Of a stretch of 64,000 nt of DNA, positions 16,626 to 25,247 are shown piece after piece (the first letter of the stretch is position 1; the number at the start of each line of letters is the position of its first letter). The stretch is from Sphingomonas sp. (GTDB lineage Bacteria; Pseudomonadota; Alphaproteobacteria; Sphingomonadales; Sphingomonadaceae): contig JAFKLY010000002.1 in NCBI GenBank assembly GCA_017304655.1, positions 310,001 through 374,000 on the forward strand. The letters are read 5' to 3'. Both the position numbers and the translations under genes were made by a program. The notes under the pieces are model-generated. The model ran no database searches and was not told the DNA's origin. It worked only from the letters and a program-made list of their open reading frames with translations.

Positions 16626-17921
16626 TCAGGTTGAAGTATCGATTTTTTCGGTGTGAAGGGTTGCAGTCCCGAAAACCGTTGCCGTGCGACGCGCCTGTTG
16701 CCGGATCGCGAGCAGCATGCCGAGGCACAACAATATCGGGAGCATCGCCGCGATCATGAATGGAGCGATGCCCACAGTGCGGTCCAGAACCGCAGCTCCG
16801 AACAGTGGCCCCAAAATCGCACCAAATCTGGTGAGCGCAAGGAAGGCTCCCACGAAGCTCGACGTCAGCCGATCCGGGAAGAAGGACATACCGAAAATAA
16901 GAATTGCAGTATGTGCTCCCGTGATCCCACCGCCTAGAATGATCAGCAACGGCATCCAGAAAGATGGCGAATAGCGTAGCATGGCAAGACCAAGCAGCGC
17001 GCCAATCGCCGATACGTAACCGATATTGAAAGCAGGATAGGACCTGCCCTTATCCATTCCCTGAGCAATTAGCAGTCCACCTGCAATGCCGCCGGCCTGC
17101 ATGATAGCGCTCAGTCGCGCGGCCATGTCCATTGTCATGCCAGCGCGCGGCAGTAGAGTGGGCAGCCAGTTGGCCAACATGTAGAGGAGGAAGGCGTTCG
17201 TTGAGCCGAGCGCAATCAGCAGGATCGTCGTCTTTTTATACGGTGCCCCGAAAATCTCGCGCAGGGGAGGTTTGGGTGATGAAGCGGACTGGAATCTCGC
17301 AACGGACGCACTCGGAGGCGGGGTGGCGTTTGCCACTTTCCCAAGCAGCAGGAAAAGAACAAGCGTCGCGATTGCCGTCAGCGCGCCTGCGGCAATGAAG
17401 ATACCCTGCCATCCCGCCAGCGCCACCATCGGTCCAACCAGGAATCCTGCGATCACCGATCCGATGGGGATCGCGACGCTGATTAATGCCAGCGCGCGCG
17501 CCTTGATGTGCTTCGGAGCGATCGCTGCGGCGCACGCGGTGACGTTCGGCAGGCAAGCGCCTAGACCCAAGCCCGTCAGCAGTCGCCAAATCGCAAAAGC
17601 GAGAGGACTTCCTGCCGTCGCGGTGCCGAACGTGACGGCACAGGTGAATAGGCCGGATGACAGGATGAGCTGCCGGCGACCGAAACGCTCGCCGAGTGGG
17701 GCGATCAGGATTGCGGAAAGCCCGATGCCCACGATCACCGCTGAAAGACTGAACGCAAAAGATGCAGGCGGAACGTCCCATTGCGCAGCGACCCGGGGCA
17801 CAGCGAGCGGCATGGCGGAGAGGTCGAAACCTTCGATCAACATGAACAGCGCGCAGCTGCCTAGAAAACCAATCCTACGCAGGTCCAGCGTTGATGTCGC
17901 GAAGACATGCGTACCGATCAT
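16626..17921 (-). CDS. MFS transporter, aromatic acid:H+ symporter (AAHS) type
   Basis: A 431-residue protein with about twelve membrane segments. The N-terminal helix LFMLIEGFDLSAMPLAVPRVA carries the GFDL-type signature with a charged Asp in TM1, characteristic of AAHS carriers such as PcaK and BenK. A loop 2-3 motif GERFGRRQLILSSG follows. It likely imports an aromatic or other carboxylate by proton symport across the inner membrane. GAGAGGAAAGC precedes the ATG. It is divergent from the PQQ dehydrogenase gene, with 276 bases between for their promoters. The substrate cannot be read from sequence. Confidence 0.86.
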   Translation of the reverse strand: MIGTHVFATSTLDLRRIGFLGSCALFMLIEGFDLSAMPLAVPRVAAQWDVPPASFAFSLSAVIVGIGLSAILIAPLGERFGRRQLILSSGLFTCAVTFGTATAGSPLAFAIWRLLTGLGLGACLPNVTACAAAIAPKHIKARALALISVAIPIGSVIAGFLVGPMVALAGWQGIFIAAGALTAIATLVLFLLLGKVANATPPPSASVARFQSASSPKPPLREIFGAPYKKTTILLIALGSTNAFLLYMLANWLPTLLPRAGMTMDMAARLSAIMQAGGIAGGLLIAQGMDKGRSYPAFNIGYVSAIGALLGLAMLRYSPSFWMPLLIILGGGITGAHTAILIFGMSFFPDRLTSSFVGAFLALTRFGAILGPLFGAAVLDRTVGIAPFMIAAMLPILLCLGMLLAIRQQARRTATVFGTATLHTEKIDTST

Positions 17922-18197
17922 GCTTTCCTCTCGCAGGACATAGCTTCACGTTGGATCGAGATTCTATTTGGTTGGGCTTCAGTCTTTGCTGCGCCTTTGA
18001 CGTGCTTGCTAACCTTGCCATTTGGGTGGCGCAACTATGCGGGATGTAGCGTCGTGCCTTAGTCCAGGCGATAGCATTTTAGAGATCGCTACCTCCGACT
18101 TTCTTGGGTTCACACCCCATCCTTGGATCGACAGAATGGCGATCGCCCCCAAAGTCCGTTCGTAAACGGCAGTTGGGTATGGTCAGGAGGGGAGATA

Positions 18198-20336
18198 ATG
18201 AAGAGCGTCCAGGCACTCGCGTGTGTGCACCCCAGGGGTCGTTTTCAGAAACTCTTGCGATGCGCGCGTCGGACAACGATTGTCGCCGCCTGCGCAGGCC
18301 TGATCGCTCTCTCGTCTTGCGCTCCAGGCGACAACGCATCCGTCGCGTCAGGCGACGACTGGCGTGTTCATGGCGGCGACCCATCTTCACAGCGCCATAG
18401 CCGGCTTATGGATGTCAATGAAAAGACGGTCGGGCAGTTGGGGCTGGCATGGTGGGTCGATCTTGACACGGATGCCGGTCAGGAAGCTACGCCGATCATG
18501 CGCGACGGAACTCTGTATGTCATCAGCGCCTATGACGTCGTACGCGCGGTAGATGCGCGCACCGGCAAGACACGCTGGACCTACGACCCAGAGGTTCGCG
18601 CCGCGGCATCGCGATCCTGCTGCGGCCCGGTTTCGCGAGGTGTGGCGGTCGAGGATGGCCGCGTCTTCGTGGGAGCGCTTGATGGCAGGCTGATTGCACT
18701 GGACTCCAATACCGGCAAACCGGACTGGCAAGTGCAGACGATCGATCAGCCTCACCCCGCGCCGGTGAACTATTCAATCACGGGTGCTCCTCGGGTGGTC
18801 AAGGGGCTGATTGTCATCGGTAATGGCGGAGCCGAGTTCGGTGCACGCGGCTATGTCACAGCTTATGATCGCAAGACCGGGCGCAAGGTCTGGCGCTTTT
18901 ACACCGTGCCGGGCAAGCCTGGTGTCAAAGATGGTGAGATATCAGATAGCGCGCTCGCTAAGGCGGGCTCCAGCTGGCACGGCGAATGGTGGCGCTGGGG
19001 TGGCGGCGGAACGGTGTGGGATGCGATCGAGTATGATGCTGACCTCAACCTGCTCTATATCGGCGTCGGCAACGGGAGCCCGACCAACTACGGCCTCCGA
19101 AGTGAAGGCAAGGGCGATAATCTCTTCCTGTCATCCATTGTCGCGCTGCGCGCGGACACGGGTGAATATGTCTGGCACTATCAGCAGACACCCGGCGAAT
19201 CCTGGGACTACACCGCAACCCAAAACATCATCTTCGCCGACCTGACGATCGCCGGGCAGCCGCGCAAGGTCCTGATGCAGGCTCCCAAAAACGGTCTTTT
19301 CTACATACTGGATCGGGCGACCGGCGAGCTCATTTCGGCAAAGCCGTTCGCGACGATCAATTGGACGAAGGGGGTTGATCGCAAGAGCGGACGGCCGATC
19401 GTCAATCCGGCTGCGCAATATTTCCGGGGTCAGCAGCCTGCCTTCGTCATGCCAAGCTCGGGCGGCGCTCATAACTGGCCGCCAATGGCCTATGATCCCG
19501 ATGGCGGCCTTGTCTACATCCCGGTGCAGGACATGGGGCTGCCGTTCGCCGCGACTAAGGATCCCGAAATCCGGCCCGGCGTCTATAATACCGGTACCGC
19601 TATTCCAGGTGGTGATGTGATGCGCAAGGCGGAGCTCAAGGCCGCGACGCGATCCATGAAAGGCTATCTTCTGGCCTGGAATCCGGTCACCGGACAGGCG
19701 GCCTGGCGACGTGAGATGGTCTCGTCGTTCAATGGAGGCGTCCTGTCGACGGCCGGCGGACTCATCTTCCAGGGCAATGGCGAGCGCAAGTTTGTCGCCT
19801 ATAGAGCAAAGAACGGGACGCCCTTATGGTCGTTCGACGCGCAGACCGGCATCGTAGCTCCACCGATCACTTATCGCCTCGATGGTGTGCAATATATCGC
19901 GGTGATGGCTGGTTGGGGCGGCGCCTGGCCGATGCTCGGCGGGCAGATGGCCCTGACGTCGGGCAATGCCGTAGGCCCCAATCGCCTGCTGGTCTTCCGT
20001 ATCGGGGGAAAGGCGTCGTTACCGCGCCTCGCACCGCGTAGCGTTTCGGCTGCGCCGCCACCTGCGGACAAAGGGACGACACGGCTGATCGCGCGGGGTG
20101 ATGGCCTATATGGACAATATTGCGTCCGATGCCACGGCATTGCGGCAGTCAGCGCGAGCATGGTTCCCGATCTGCGCCGTAGCGGCTTTTTGGCGGGCCC
20201 TGAACTCGAGACAGTTGTGCTTGGCGGAGCGCTTGCCGAGGCGGGGATGCCAAGCTTCCAGGGCAAGCTCACGCTGTCGGATCTCGAGGCCGTGCGGGCC
20301 TACCTGATCCATCAGGCGAACCGACCCACAGAATGA
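18198..20336 (+). CDS. PQQ-dependent alcohol dehydrogenase with C-terminal haem c domain
   Basis: A 712-residue type II quinohaemoprotein dehydrogenase. A hydrophobic leader ending LIALSSCAPG looks like a lipobox, so it is probably a lipoprotein facing the periplasm. The eight-bladed PQQ propeller has the vicinal disulfide pair SRSCCGPVSRG and the catalytic Asp in PGESWDYTATQN. The residue two after that Asp is Thr, not the extra Asp of lanthanide enzymes, so calcium is expected. CVRCH (residues 642-646) binds haem c for electron transfer. No PQQ synthesis gene is in the window. AGGAGGGGAGA precedes ATG 18198. An aromatic or alkyl alcohol substrate is inferred. Confidence 0.93.
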   Translation: MKSVQALACVHPRGRFQKLLRCARRTTIVAACAGLIALSSCAPGDNASVASGDDWRVHGGDPSSQRHSRLMDVNEKTVGQLGLAWWVDLDTDAGQEATPIMRDGTLYVISAYDVVRAVDARTGKTRWTYDPEVRAAASRSCCGPVSRGVAVEDGRVFVGALDGRLIALDSNTGKPDWQVQTIDQPHPAPVNYSITGAPRVVKGLIVIGNGGAEFGARGYVTAYDRKTGRKVWRFYTVPGKPGVKDGEISDSALAKAGSSWHGEWWRWGGGGTVWDAIEYDADLNLLYIGVGNGSPTNYGLRSEGKGDNLFLSSIVALRADTGEYVWHYQQTPGESWDYTATQNIIFADLTIAGQPRKVLMQAPKNGLFYILDRATGELISAKPFATINWTKGVDRKSGRPIVNPAAQYFRGQQPAFVMPSSGGAHNWPPMAYDPDGGLVYIPVQDMGLPFAATKDPEIRPGVYNTGTAIPGGDVMRKAELKAATRSMKGYLLAWNPVTGQAAWRREMVSSFNGGVLSTAGGLIFQGNGERKFVAYRAKNGTPLWSFDAQTGIVAPPITYRLDGVQYIAVMAGWGGAWPMLGGQMALTSGNAVGPNRLLVFRIGGKASLPRLAPRSVSAAPPPADKGTTRLIARGDGLYGQYCVRCHGIAAVSASMVPDLRRSGFLAGPELETVVLGGALAEAGMPSFQGKLTLSDLEAVRAYLIHQANRPTE

Positions 20337-20363
20337 TCATTCGTCGTTTTAAAGGAGGCATAG

Positions 20364-20981
20364 ATGAGTTGGGAAACGGAGATTCAGCTGCTCAGAGCAG
20401 AGCTGGACGAGTTGCGAAAGAAGGCGGAAGCGTCAGAAGCCTATGTGGCCATATCCAATCTGCAGCGCGCCTACGGCTACTATGTCGATAAATTTCAATG
20501 GGATCACGTTGCAGACTTGTTCTCTCGCGACGCGGTTCTCGAGATTAACGGCCGCGGCAAGTTCTTCGGCCAGGATCGGGTGCGCGAGTATATGCATCAT
20601 TTCGGTCCACCCGAGGACGGTATTCTGATGCACCATATCCAGGTGCAGCCTGTGATCCACATCGACGAAGACGGCCTGACCGCCAAGGGTCGGTCACGTG
20701 CGATGATGCAGGTTGGCCGAATGGGCGGTGAAGCGCTTTGGGGTGATGCCGTTTATGAGAATGCCTATCTCAAGGAAGACGGCGTCTGGAAGATTTCGCA
20801 TCTAAAAGCCTATCAGACATACTACATACCTTATGAGTCTGGCTGGGCGAAGGAAGCGATGCCGCTGGCGAGCACTTTCGAGGACTTCGCACCGGATGAA
20901 TTGACCGATCCTTATCCGGTCTATCCAACCTTCTTCATTCCGCCCTATCACTATCCCAATCCGGTAAGTGGTCGCAAATGA
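20364..20981 (+). CDS. SnoaL/NTF2-like protein
   Basis: A 205-residue NTF2-like protein. A short coiled N-terminus (IQLLRAELDELRKKAEA) leads into the conserved core YVAISNLQRAYGYYVDKFQWDHVADLFSRDAVLEI, then MHHIQVQPVIHIDEDGLTAKGRSRAMMQ and WKISHLKAYQTYY. It resembles the 15942-16610 product across the core, including GYY-D and DGLxAKGR. AAAGGAGG precedes the ATG, 27 bases after the PQQ dehydrogenase gene, so the two are likely in one operon. A lyase or dehydratase acting on the same pathway is plausible. The family includes LdpA, a lignin-dimer lyase of Novosphingobium. Confidence 0.82.
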   Translation: MSWETEIQLLRAELDELRKKAEASEAYVAISNLQRAYGYYVDKFQWDHVADLFSRDAVLEINGRGKFFGQDRVREYMHHFGPPEDGILMHHIQVQPVIHIDEDGLTAKGRSRAMMQVGRMGGEALWGDAVYENAYLKEDGVWKISHLKAYQTYYIPYESGWAKEAMPLASTFEDFAPDELTDPYPVYPTFFIPPYHYPNPVSGRK

Positions 20982-20996
20982 CGGAGTGCGTATTTC

Positions 20997-21875
20997 GTGG
21001 TCACGTTTAGGCAGATGTCGATCTTCGTCGCGGTGGCCCGCCAAGGTAGCTTCCGCGCTTCTGCTGAAAAACTAGGCCTTTCTCAGGTAGTAGTGAGCAC
21101 GCACATCCGTGAGCTTGAACGTGACCTCGGCACATCGCTGTTCGAACGTCGCTCTGGCCACCCCGCGGCGCTGACCGAAGCCGGTCATCACGCGCTCAAT
21201 CGAATCTCCGCGATCCTCGCCGAGGTGGCAGATTTGCGTCAGGAACTGGCGGGGGAGCAGAGCTCCCGCCAGCTTCATCTAACAACCTATGGTTTTGTAA
21301 TGTTGCGTCTTCAGGAGCGGTTGGAAGCCTTTCGTGATACGCGGCCGAACATCACGCTGACCATCCATCTAGATCCGCCTGACAATGCAACTCTCGCCAG
21401 CCAGGTCCAGCGCGGTGACGTTGATCTCGCCTGCTTCTTCGCGATGGAGGAAGACAAGATCGAGAACAGCGAATTTCTCTGGAGCGAGCAACTAGCCGTC
21501 TATGTCGGTGTAGATCATCCACTTGCCGGGAAGAGAGGAGTCACCAGCGAGGAGCTCGTGGCGCATGAGGCGATCGTGCTGGCGCGACATAATCCGCAGC
21601 GCAGGCTAACAGAACACGCCCTGTCGCTCGTCGGCATGGCGCCCCGAAGAATCCTGATGGAAACCGATGCTCTCGCCTTGATGCTTGCCAATGTGCGTCG
21701 CGGGCGAGCATGGTTCTGCCTCTTTCGTGATTCTATCGACGAAGCGATCTCGGGTCTCGTACAGGTGGACCTCGCGACCCCGCTCTCACCGGTCGAGGTG
21801 AGGCTTCTCAGCCGTCCATCACTGCGTCACGACACAAATCTGCGGGCACTCCGCGACTGTTTCAGGCGCGTCTGA
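20997..21875 (+). CDS. LysR family transcriptional regulator
   Basis: A 292-residue LTTR with an N-terminal winged HTH (FRQMSIFVAVARQGSFRASAEKLGLSQVVVSTHIRELERDLG) and a periplasmic-binding-like effector domain from about residue 90. The GTG start at 20997 has GGAG thirteen bases upstream. It follows the NTF2-like gene by 15 bases on the same strand, so it may be co-transcribed with the PQQ dehydrogenase operon. It is one of two LysR genes arranged tail to tail here. The effector is unknown but is probably an aromatic intermediate. Confidence 0.92.
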   Translation: MVTFRQMSIFVAVARQGSFRASAEKLGLSQVVVSTHIRELERDLGTSLFERRSGHPAALTEAGHHALNRISAILAEVADLRQELAGEQSSRQLHLTTYGFVMLRLQERLEAFRDTRPNITLTIHLDPPDNATLASQVQRGDVDLACFFAMEEDKIENSEFLWSEQLAVYVGVDHPLAGKRGVTSEELVAHEAIVLARHNPQRRLTEHALSLVGMAPRRILMETDALALMLANVRRGRAWFCLFRDSIDEAISGLVQVDLATPLSPVEVRLLSRPSLRHDTNLRALRDCFRRV

Positions 21876-21881
21876 GAAGCG

Positions 21882-22763
21882 TCAGCGTATCAGGGCGCGG
21901 AGAAAGGAAAGCGCGCGGACGCCATGGGGCCCTGGTGGCAGCCTCTGGAATGACAGACATCGAAAACCGCCGTCCAATGTGTCGCGAAGCCGGACCAGTC
22001 GGCCGGCTTGCTCATAGATCGCTGCCTCCTCCTCGAACATGATTCCCATGCCCATGCCATTGAGCACTAAGTCACGCCTGACGTCCGCAAACTGAGAGCG
22101 GGCAACGACATTGCTCGGAGCGATGCCGACCTTGTTGAGCGCCGCGCGAAACCAGTCGTCGACCACACTATGCGCGGTAGCCATGACGATCGGCACTTCA
22201 TCGAACGTCGTGAGTTTCGAGACGCGCGAGACCAGACTGGGCGACGCGTAGAGCGCGACCTTAACCTCCCGGACGCGCTCGATCGTGAAATCGGGATCCT
22301 CAATTCCGGCCGCCGTGAACAACGCCACGTCCGCCGCACCGCTCCGGATCAGCGACAGCATTTCCCGCGCGCTCTCAACCACCGTCAATTCGAGCACGGG
22401 CATGTCTGAACGCGCATAATATTTCGGCAGCGCCGGGCGCAGGAGATGATCGACGATATATGTGCCGGCGACCACGCGCAGGACAGGCTGCTCATCGCCT
22501 GCAGGCCCTGCGATATGGCGAACCCCTTGAGCGTCGCGCAGCATCACACGCGCCCGGTCGAGCAGGCTTCGTCCGAGCGGCGAGAGTCTCGCGATGGACC
22601 CACGATTTCGGCTGAACAGGCGGCCTCCCGCCTTGGCTTCCAGTGCGGCGATATGTTTGCTGACAGCGGGCTGACTTATGCCCAGACGTTCCGCCGTCTG
22701 ACGGAAATTCTCATCCGTCGCCGCCTCTACGAAAATCTCGAGCTGCCGAAACGTGAAGTGCAC
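21882..22763 (-). CDS. LysR family transcriptional regulator, divergent from the sulfatase gene
   Basis: A 293-residue LTTR: HTH FRQLEIFVEAATDENFRQTAERLGISQPAVSKHIAALEAKAG, then an effector domain with VVAGTYIVDHLLRPALPKYY. The GTG start at 22763 has GGGAGG ten bases upstream. It is divergent from the sulfatase gene with about 110 bases between, the classic LTTR arrangement for control of the neighbouring gene. TATTAC occurs twice, 14 bases apart (22768 and 22782), in that gap. Control by sulfate or sulfate ester, as in Cbl/AtsR-like regulators, is possible but unproven. Confidence 0.92.
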   Translation of the reverse strand: MHFTFRQLEIFVEAATDENFRQTAERLGISQPAVSKHIAALEAKAGGRLFSRNRGSIARLSPLGRSLLDRARVMLRDAQGVRHIAGPAGDEQPVLRVVAGTYIVDHLLRPALPKYYARSDMPVLELTVVESAREMLSLIRSGAADVALFTAAGIEDPDFTIERVREVKVALYASPSLVSRVSKLTTFDEVPIVMATAHSVVDDWFRAALNKVGIAPSNVVARSQFADVRRDLVLNGMGMGIMFEEEAAIYEQAGRLVRLRDTLDGGFRCLSFQRLPPGPHGVRALSFLRALIR

Positions 22764-22872
22764 AGTTTATTACCTCCCGGCTATTACTGATAACCACCAC
22801 GTGCGTTGCTATGCAATTCGAAAGAATGACACTCGGCTGCTGTTCTGAAAAAAGAATGGGAGAGAGATGCAC

Positions 22873-25173
22873 ATGCCGAGGAAGCACCGTTTTGGCCGTT
22901 TTGCAGCAGGCCTGAATTCCGCCGCGGTGATTGCGATCAGCAGCATCATCGCCAGCCCGGCAATCGCTCAATCGGCGCCGGTGCCGCAGAGCAGCGCGCA
23001 GCCTCGGTCGGACGGCAACTGGCGATATTATCCGCGCACGCCGGAAGCGCCTGCGCACGCGCCCAACGTGCTGCTGGTGCTGACGGATGATGTGGGTTTC
23101 GGAGCATCGAGCACCTTCGGCGGCCCTATTCCGACCCCGACGTTCGACATGCTGGCGCGCAACGGCCTCAAATATACCCAGTTTCATACCACGGCGATGT
23201 GTTCGCCCACGCGGGCAGCCCTGCTGACCGGGCGTAATCATCACGCCGTCGGATCGGGATCGATCAGCAACGTGTCGGTCGATGAGCCGGGATATACATC
23301 CGTCATTCCGGACAGCGCAGCTTCGCTCGGCCGCGTCTTGCGCGACAATGGCTATAATACGGCCTGGTTCGGCAAGAATCATAACACCCCCGATTGGGAG
23401 CTGGGACCCGTCGGCCCGTTCAATCACTGGCCGAGCGGCATGGGTTTCGACTATTTCTATGGCTTCAACGCAGCCGGCACCGACCAGATCAACCCTCCGC
23501 TCTATGAGGATCATCGCGCCATTCGGCGCGACACGAAGGATCCGAATTACATCTTCGAGCGCGACATGGCTGACAAGGCGCTTGCGTGGCTGGGCGCGCA
23601 GCATGGTGTGAACCCGGACAAGCCCTTTTTCCTCTATTACGCGCCCGGCGCTATGCATGGCCCACAGCAGGCGCCCAAGGCATGGATCGACAAGTTCAAG
23701 GGCAAGTTCGACATGGGCTGGGACGCGCTGCGCGACCAGACCCTCGAACGCCAGAAGAAACTTGGGGTCATCCCAAAGGCGACGAAGATGGCCGGGCCTC
23801 TCCCGGGCGTGCCGGCGTGGAGCAGTCTCTCCGCCGAGCAGAAACGACTATATTCCCGGATGATGGAAGTTGCCGCGGCGCAGCTCGCCTATTCCGACTT
23901 CGAGTTCGGCCGGATCATCTCGCGCCTGAAGGAGACGGGACAACTCGACAACACGCTCATCATTTTCATTCAGGGCGACAACGGCGCGGCGCTTCATAAT
24001 ATCAACGGCAGCGTTAACGCCTATTCGGGCTTCGCGGGTATCAAGGAGACCGACGAGGAACTGCTCAATTATTATGATGAGCTCGGTGGCGAAAAGAGCC
24101 TCGGCAATTATCCGGTCGGCTGGGCTTATGCTACGAATACGCCGTACCCCTGGGGCAAGACGGTGGCGTCGCAACTCGGCGGGCTGCGGGACGGCATGGT
24201 GATCTCCTGGCCGAAGCACATTGCCGAAAAGGGTGGCATCCGCACGCAATTCAGCCACGTCGTCGACATCGCGCCCACAATTTATCAAGCGATCGGCATC
24301 ACGCCGCCAACGCAGGTTGATGGCGTTCAGCAGCAGCCCTTTGATGGCGTCGCTCTCAACTATACATTCGAGAATGCGACGGCTCCGACCCGGCATCGCG
24401 AGCAGTATTTCGAGATGCTCGGCAGCCGTGGCTACTACAAGGACGGCTGGTTCATCGGAACGGAAGTCAATTGGCAGCCTTGGGGCCCGAACAAGACGGA
24501 CCCCTACAAGGCGCGTTGGGAGCTTTACAATCTCAACGATGACTATGCGCAGACCCGCAACGTCGCCGACAAATATCCGGCAAAGCTGGCGGAGTTGAAG
24601 GCTGACTTCGAGCTCGCTGCCCAGAAGAACCATGTCTATCCGCTTTCGGCAGACTTTTTCGAGCGAGTTGCGCCCCAGTATCGGCCGAAAGGACTGCAAC
24701 CGGCGCAGGAGTATGTGTTCTTCCCCAGCGACATTCGCTATGCGCCGACCGCCTTTCCGGAGCTGAATGCGACCTGGAAGGCTGTCGCCAAAGTCAAGAT
24801 CAATGGCGCAGCGGATAGTGGCCCGATCCTCGTTCAAGGCGGAAAGTTTGCTGGCTATGCTCTTGCGCTCGAAAACGGCGCGCCGGTGTTCACTTATGAT
24901 CCGTCCGGTCGGGCACAGGAACGTCGGATTTTGCGCGGGCAGGATGCCCTGACGCCCGGCGATCATGAGATCGCGGTCAGTTTCGTGCCGGATGGGGCAG
25001 GCGCCCAGGTGTCCCTTTCCGTTGATGGCACAGTCGTCAGCACGGTGAAGACACCGCGTGTGATTCGAATCCTGGCTGGTGAAGCGCTCATCGGCCGACC
25101 TGCGGTTGACGACCGCTCAGGGCCAGCAAGCTGCGCCTGCGAAGTCAAAAGCGTGACAATTTCCGAAAAGTGA
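22873..25173 (+). CDS. Arylsulfatase, Cys-type formylglycine-dependent, exported
   Basis: A 766-residue type I sulfatase. A signal peptide ends near PAIAQSAPV. The metal and active site is clear: NVLLVLTDDVGFG supplies the two aspartates, and AMCSPTRAALLTGR is the C-x-P-x-R signature whose Cys (about residue 110) must be oxidised to formylglycine. IQGDNGAALHN supplies further metal ligands. A C-terminal beta domain of about 200 residues (from about residue 560) resembles the lectin-like extension of long arylsulfatases. The enzyme releases sulfate from aryl or alkyl sulfate esters in the periplasm. ATG 22873 fits GGGAGAGAG better than ATG 22867. The maturase encoded in this island (37516) is broken. 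Confidence 0.93.
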   Translation: MPRKHRFGRFAAGLNSAAVIAISSIIASPAIAQSAPVPQSSAQPRSDGNWRYYPRTPEAPAHAPNVLLVLTDDVGFGASSTFGGPIPTPTFDMLARNGLKYTQFHTTAMCSPTRAALLTGRNHHAVGSGSISNVSVDEPGYTSVIPDSAASLGRVLRDNGYNTAWFGKNHNTPDWELGPVGPFNHWPSGMGFDYFYGFNAAGTDQINPPLYEDHRAIRRDTKDPNYIFERDMADKALAWLGAQHGVNPDKPFFLYYAPGAMHGPQQAPKAWIDKFKGKFDMGWDALRDQTLERQKKLGVIPKATKMAGPLPGVPAWSSLSAEQKRLYSRMMEVAAAQLAYSDFEFGRIISRLKETGQLDNTLIIFIQGDNGAALHNINGSVNAYSGFAGIKETDEELLNYYDELGGEKSLGNYPVGWAYATNTPYPWGKTVASQLGGLRDGMVISWPKHIAEKGGIRTQFSHVVDIAPTIYQAIGITPPTQVDGVQQQPFDGVALNYTFENATAPTRHREQYFEMLGSRGYYKDGWFIGTEVNWQPWGPNKTDPYKARWELYNLNDDYAQTRNVADKYPAKLAELKADFELAAQKNHVYPLSADFFERVAPQYRPKGLQPAQEYVFFPSDIRYAPTAFPELNATWKAVAKVKINGAADSGPILVQGGKFAGYALALENGAPVFTYDPSGRAQERRILRGQDALTPGDHEIAVSFVPDGAGAQVSLSVDGTVVSTVKTPRVIRILAGEALIGRPAVDDRSGPASCACEVKSVTISEK

Positions 25174-25247
25174 GGCCGGCGGACGCGAGGGCCGCCGCCA
25201 TGAATAACCTCAACACCGCAATAATAAGTCTAGGAGGAGAGAGTCTG

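Noticed and set aside
18198..20336. Lanthanide-type (XoxF-like) dehydrogenase
   Set aside because: The residue two positions after the catalytic Asp is Thr rather than Asp, and a haem c domain is fused, which fits the calcium type II group.
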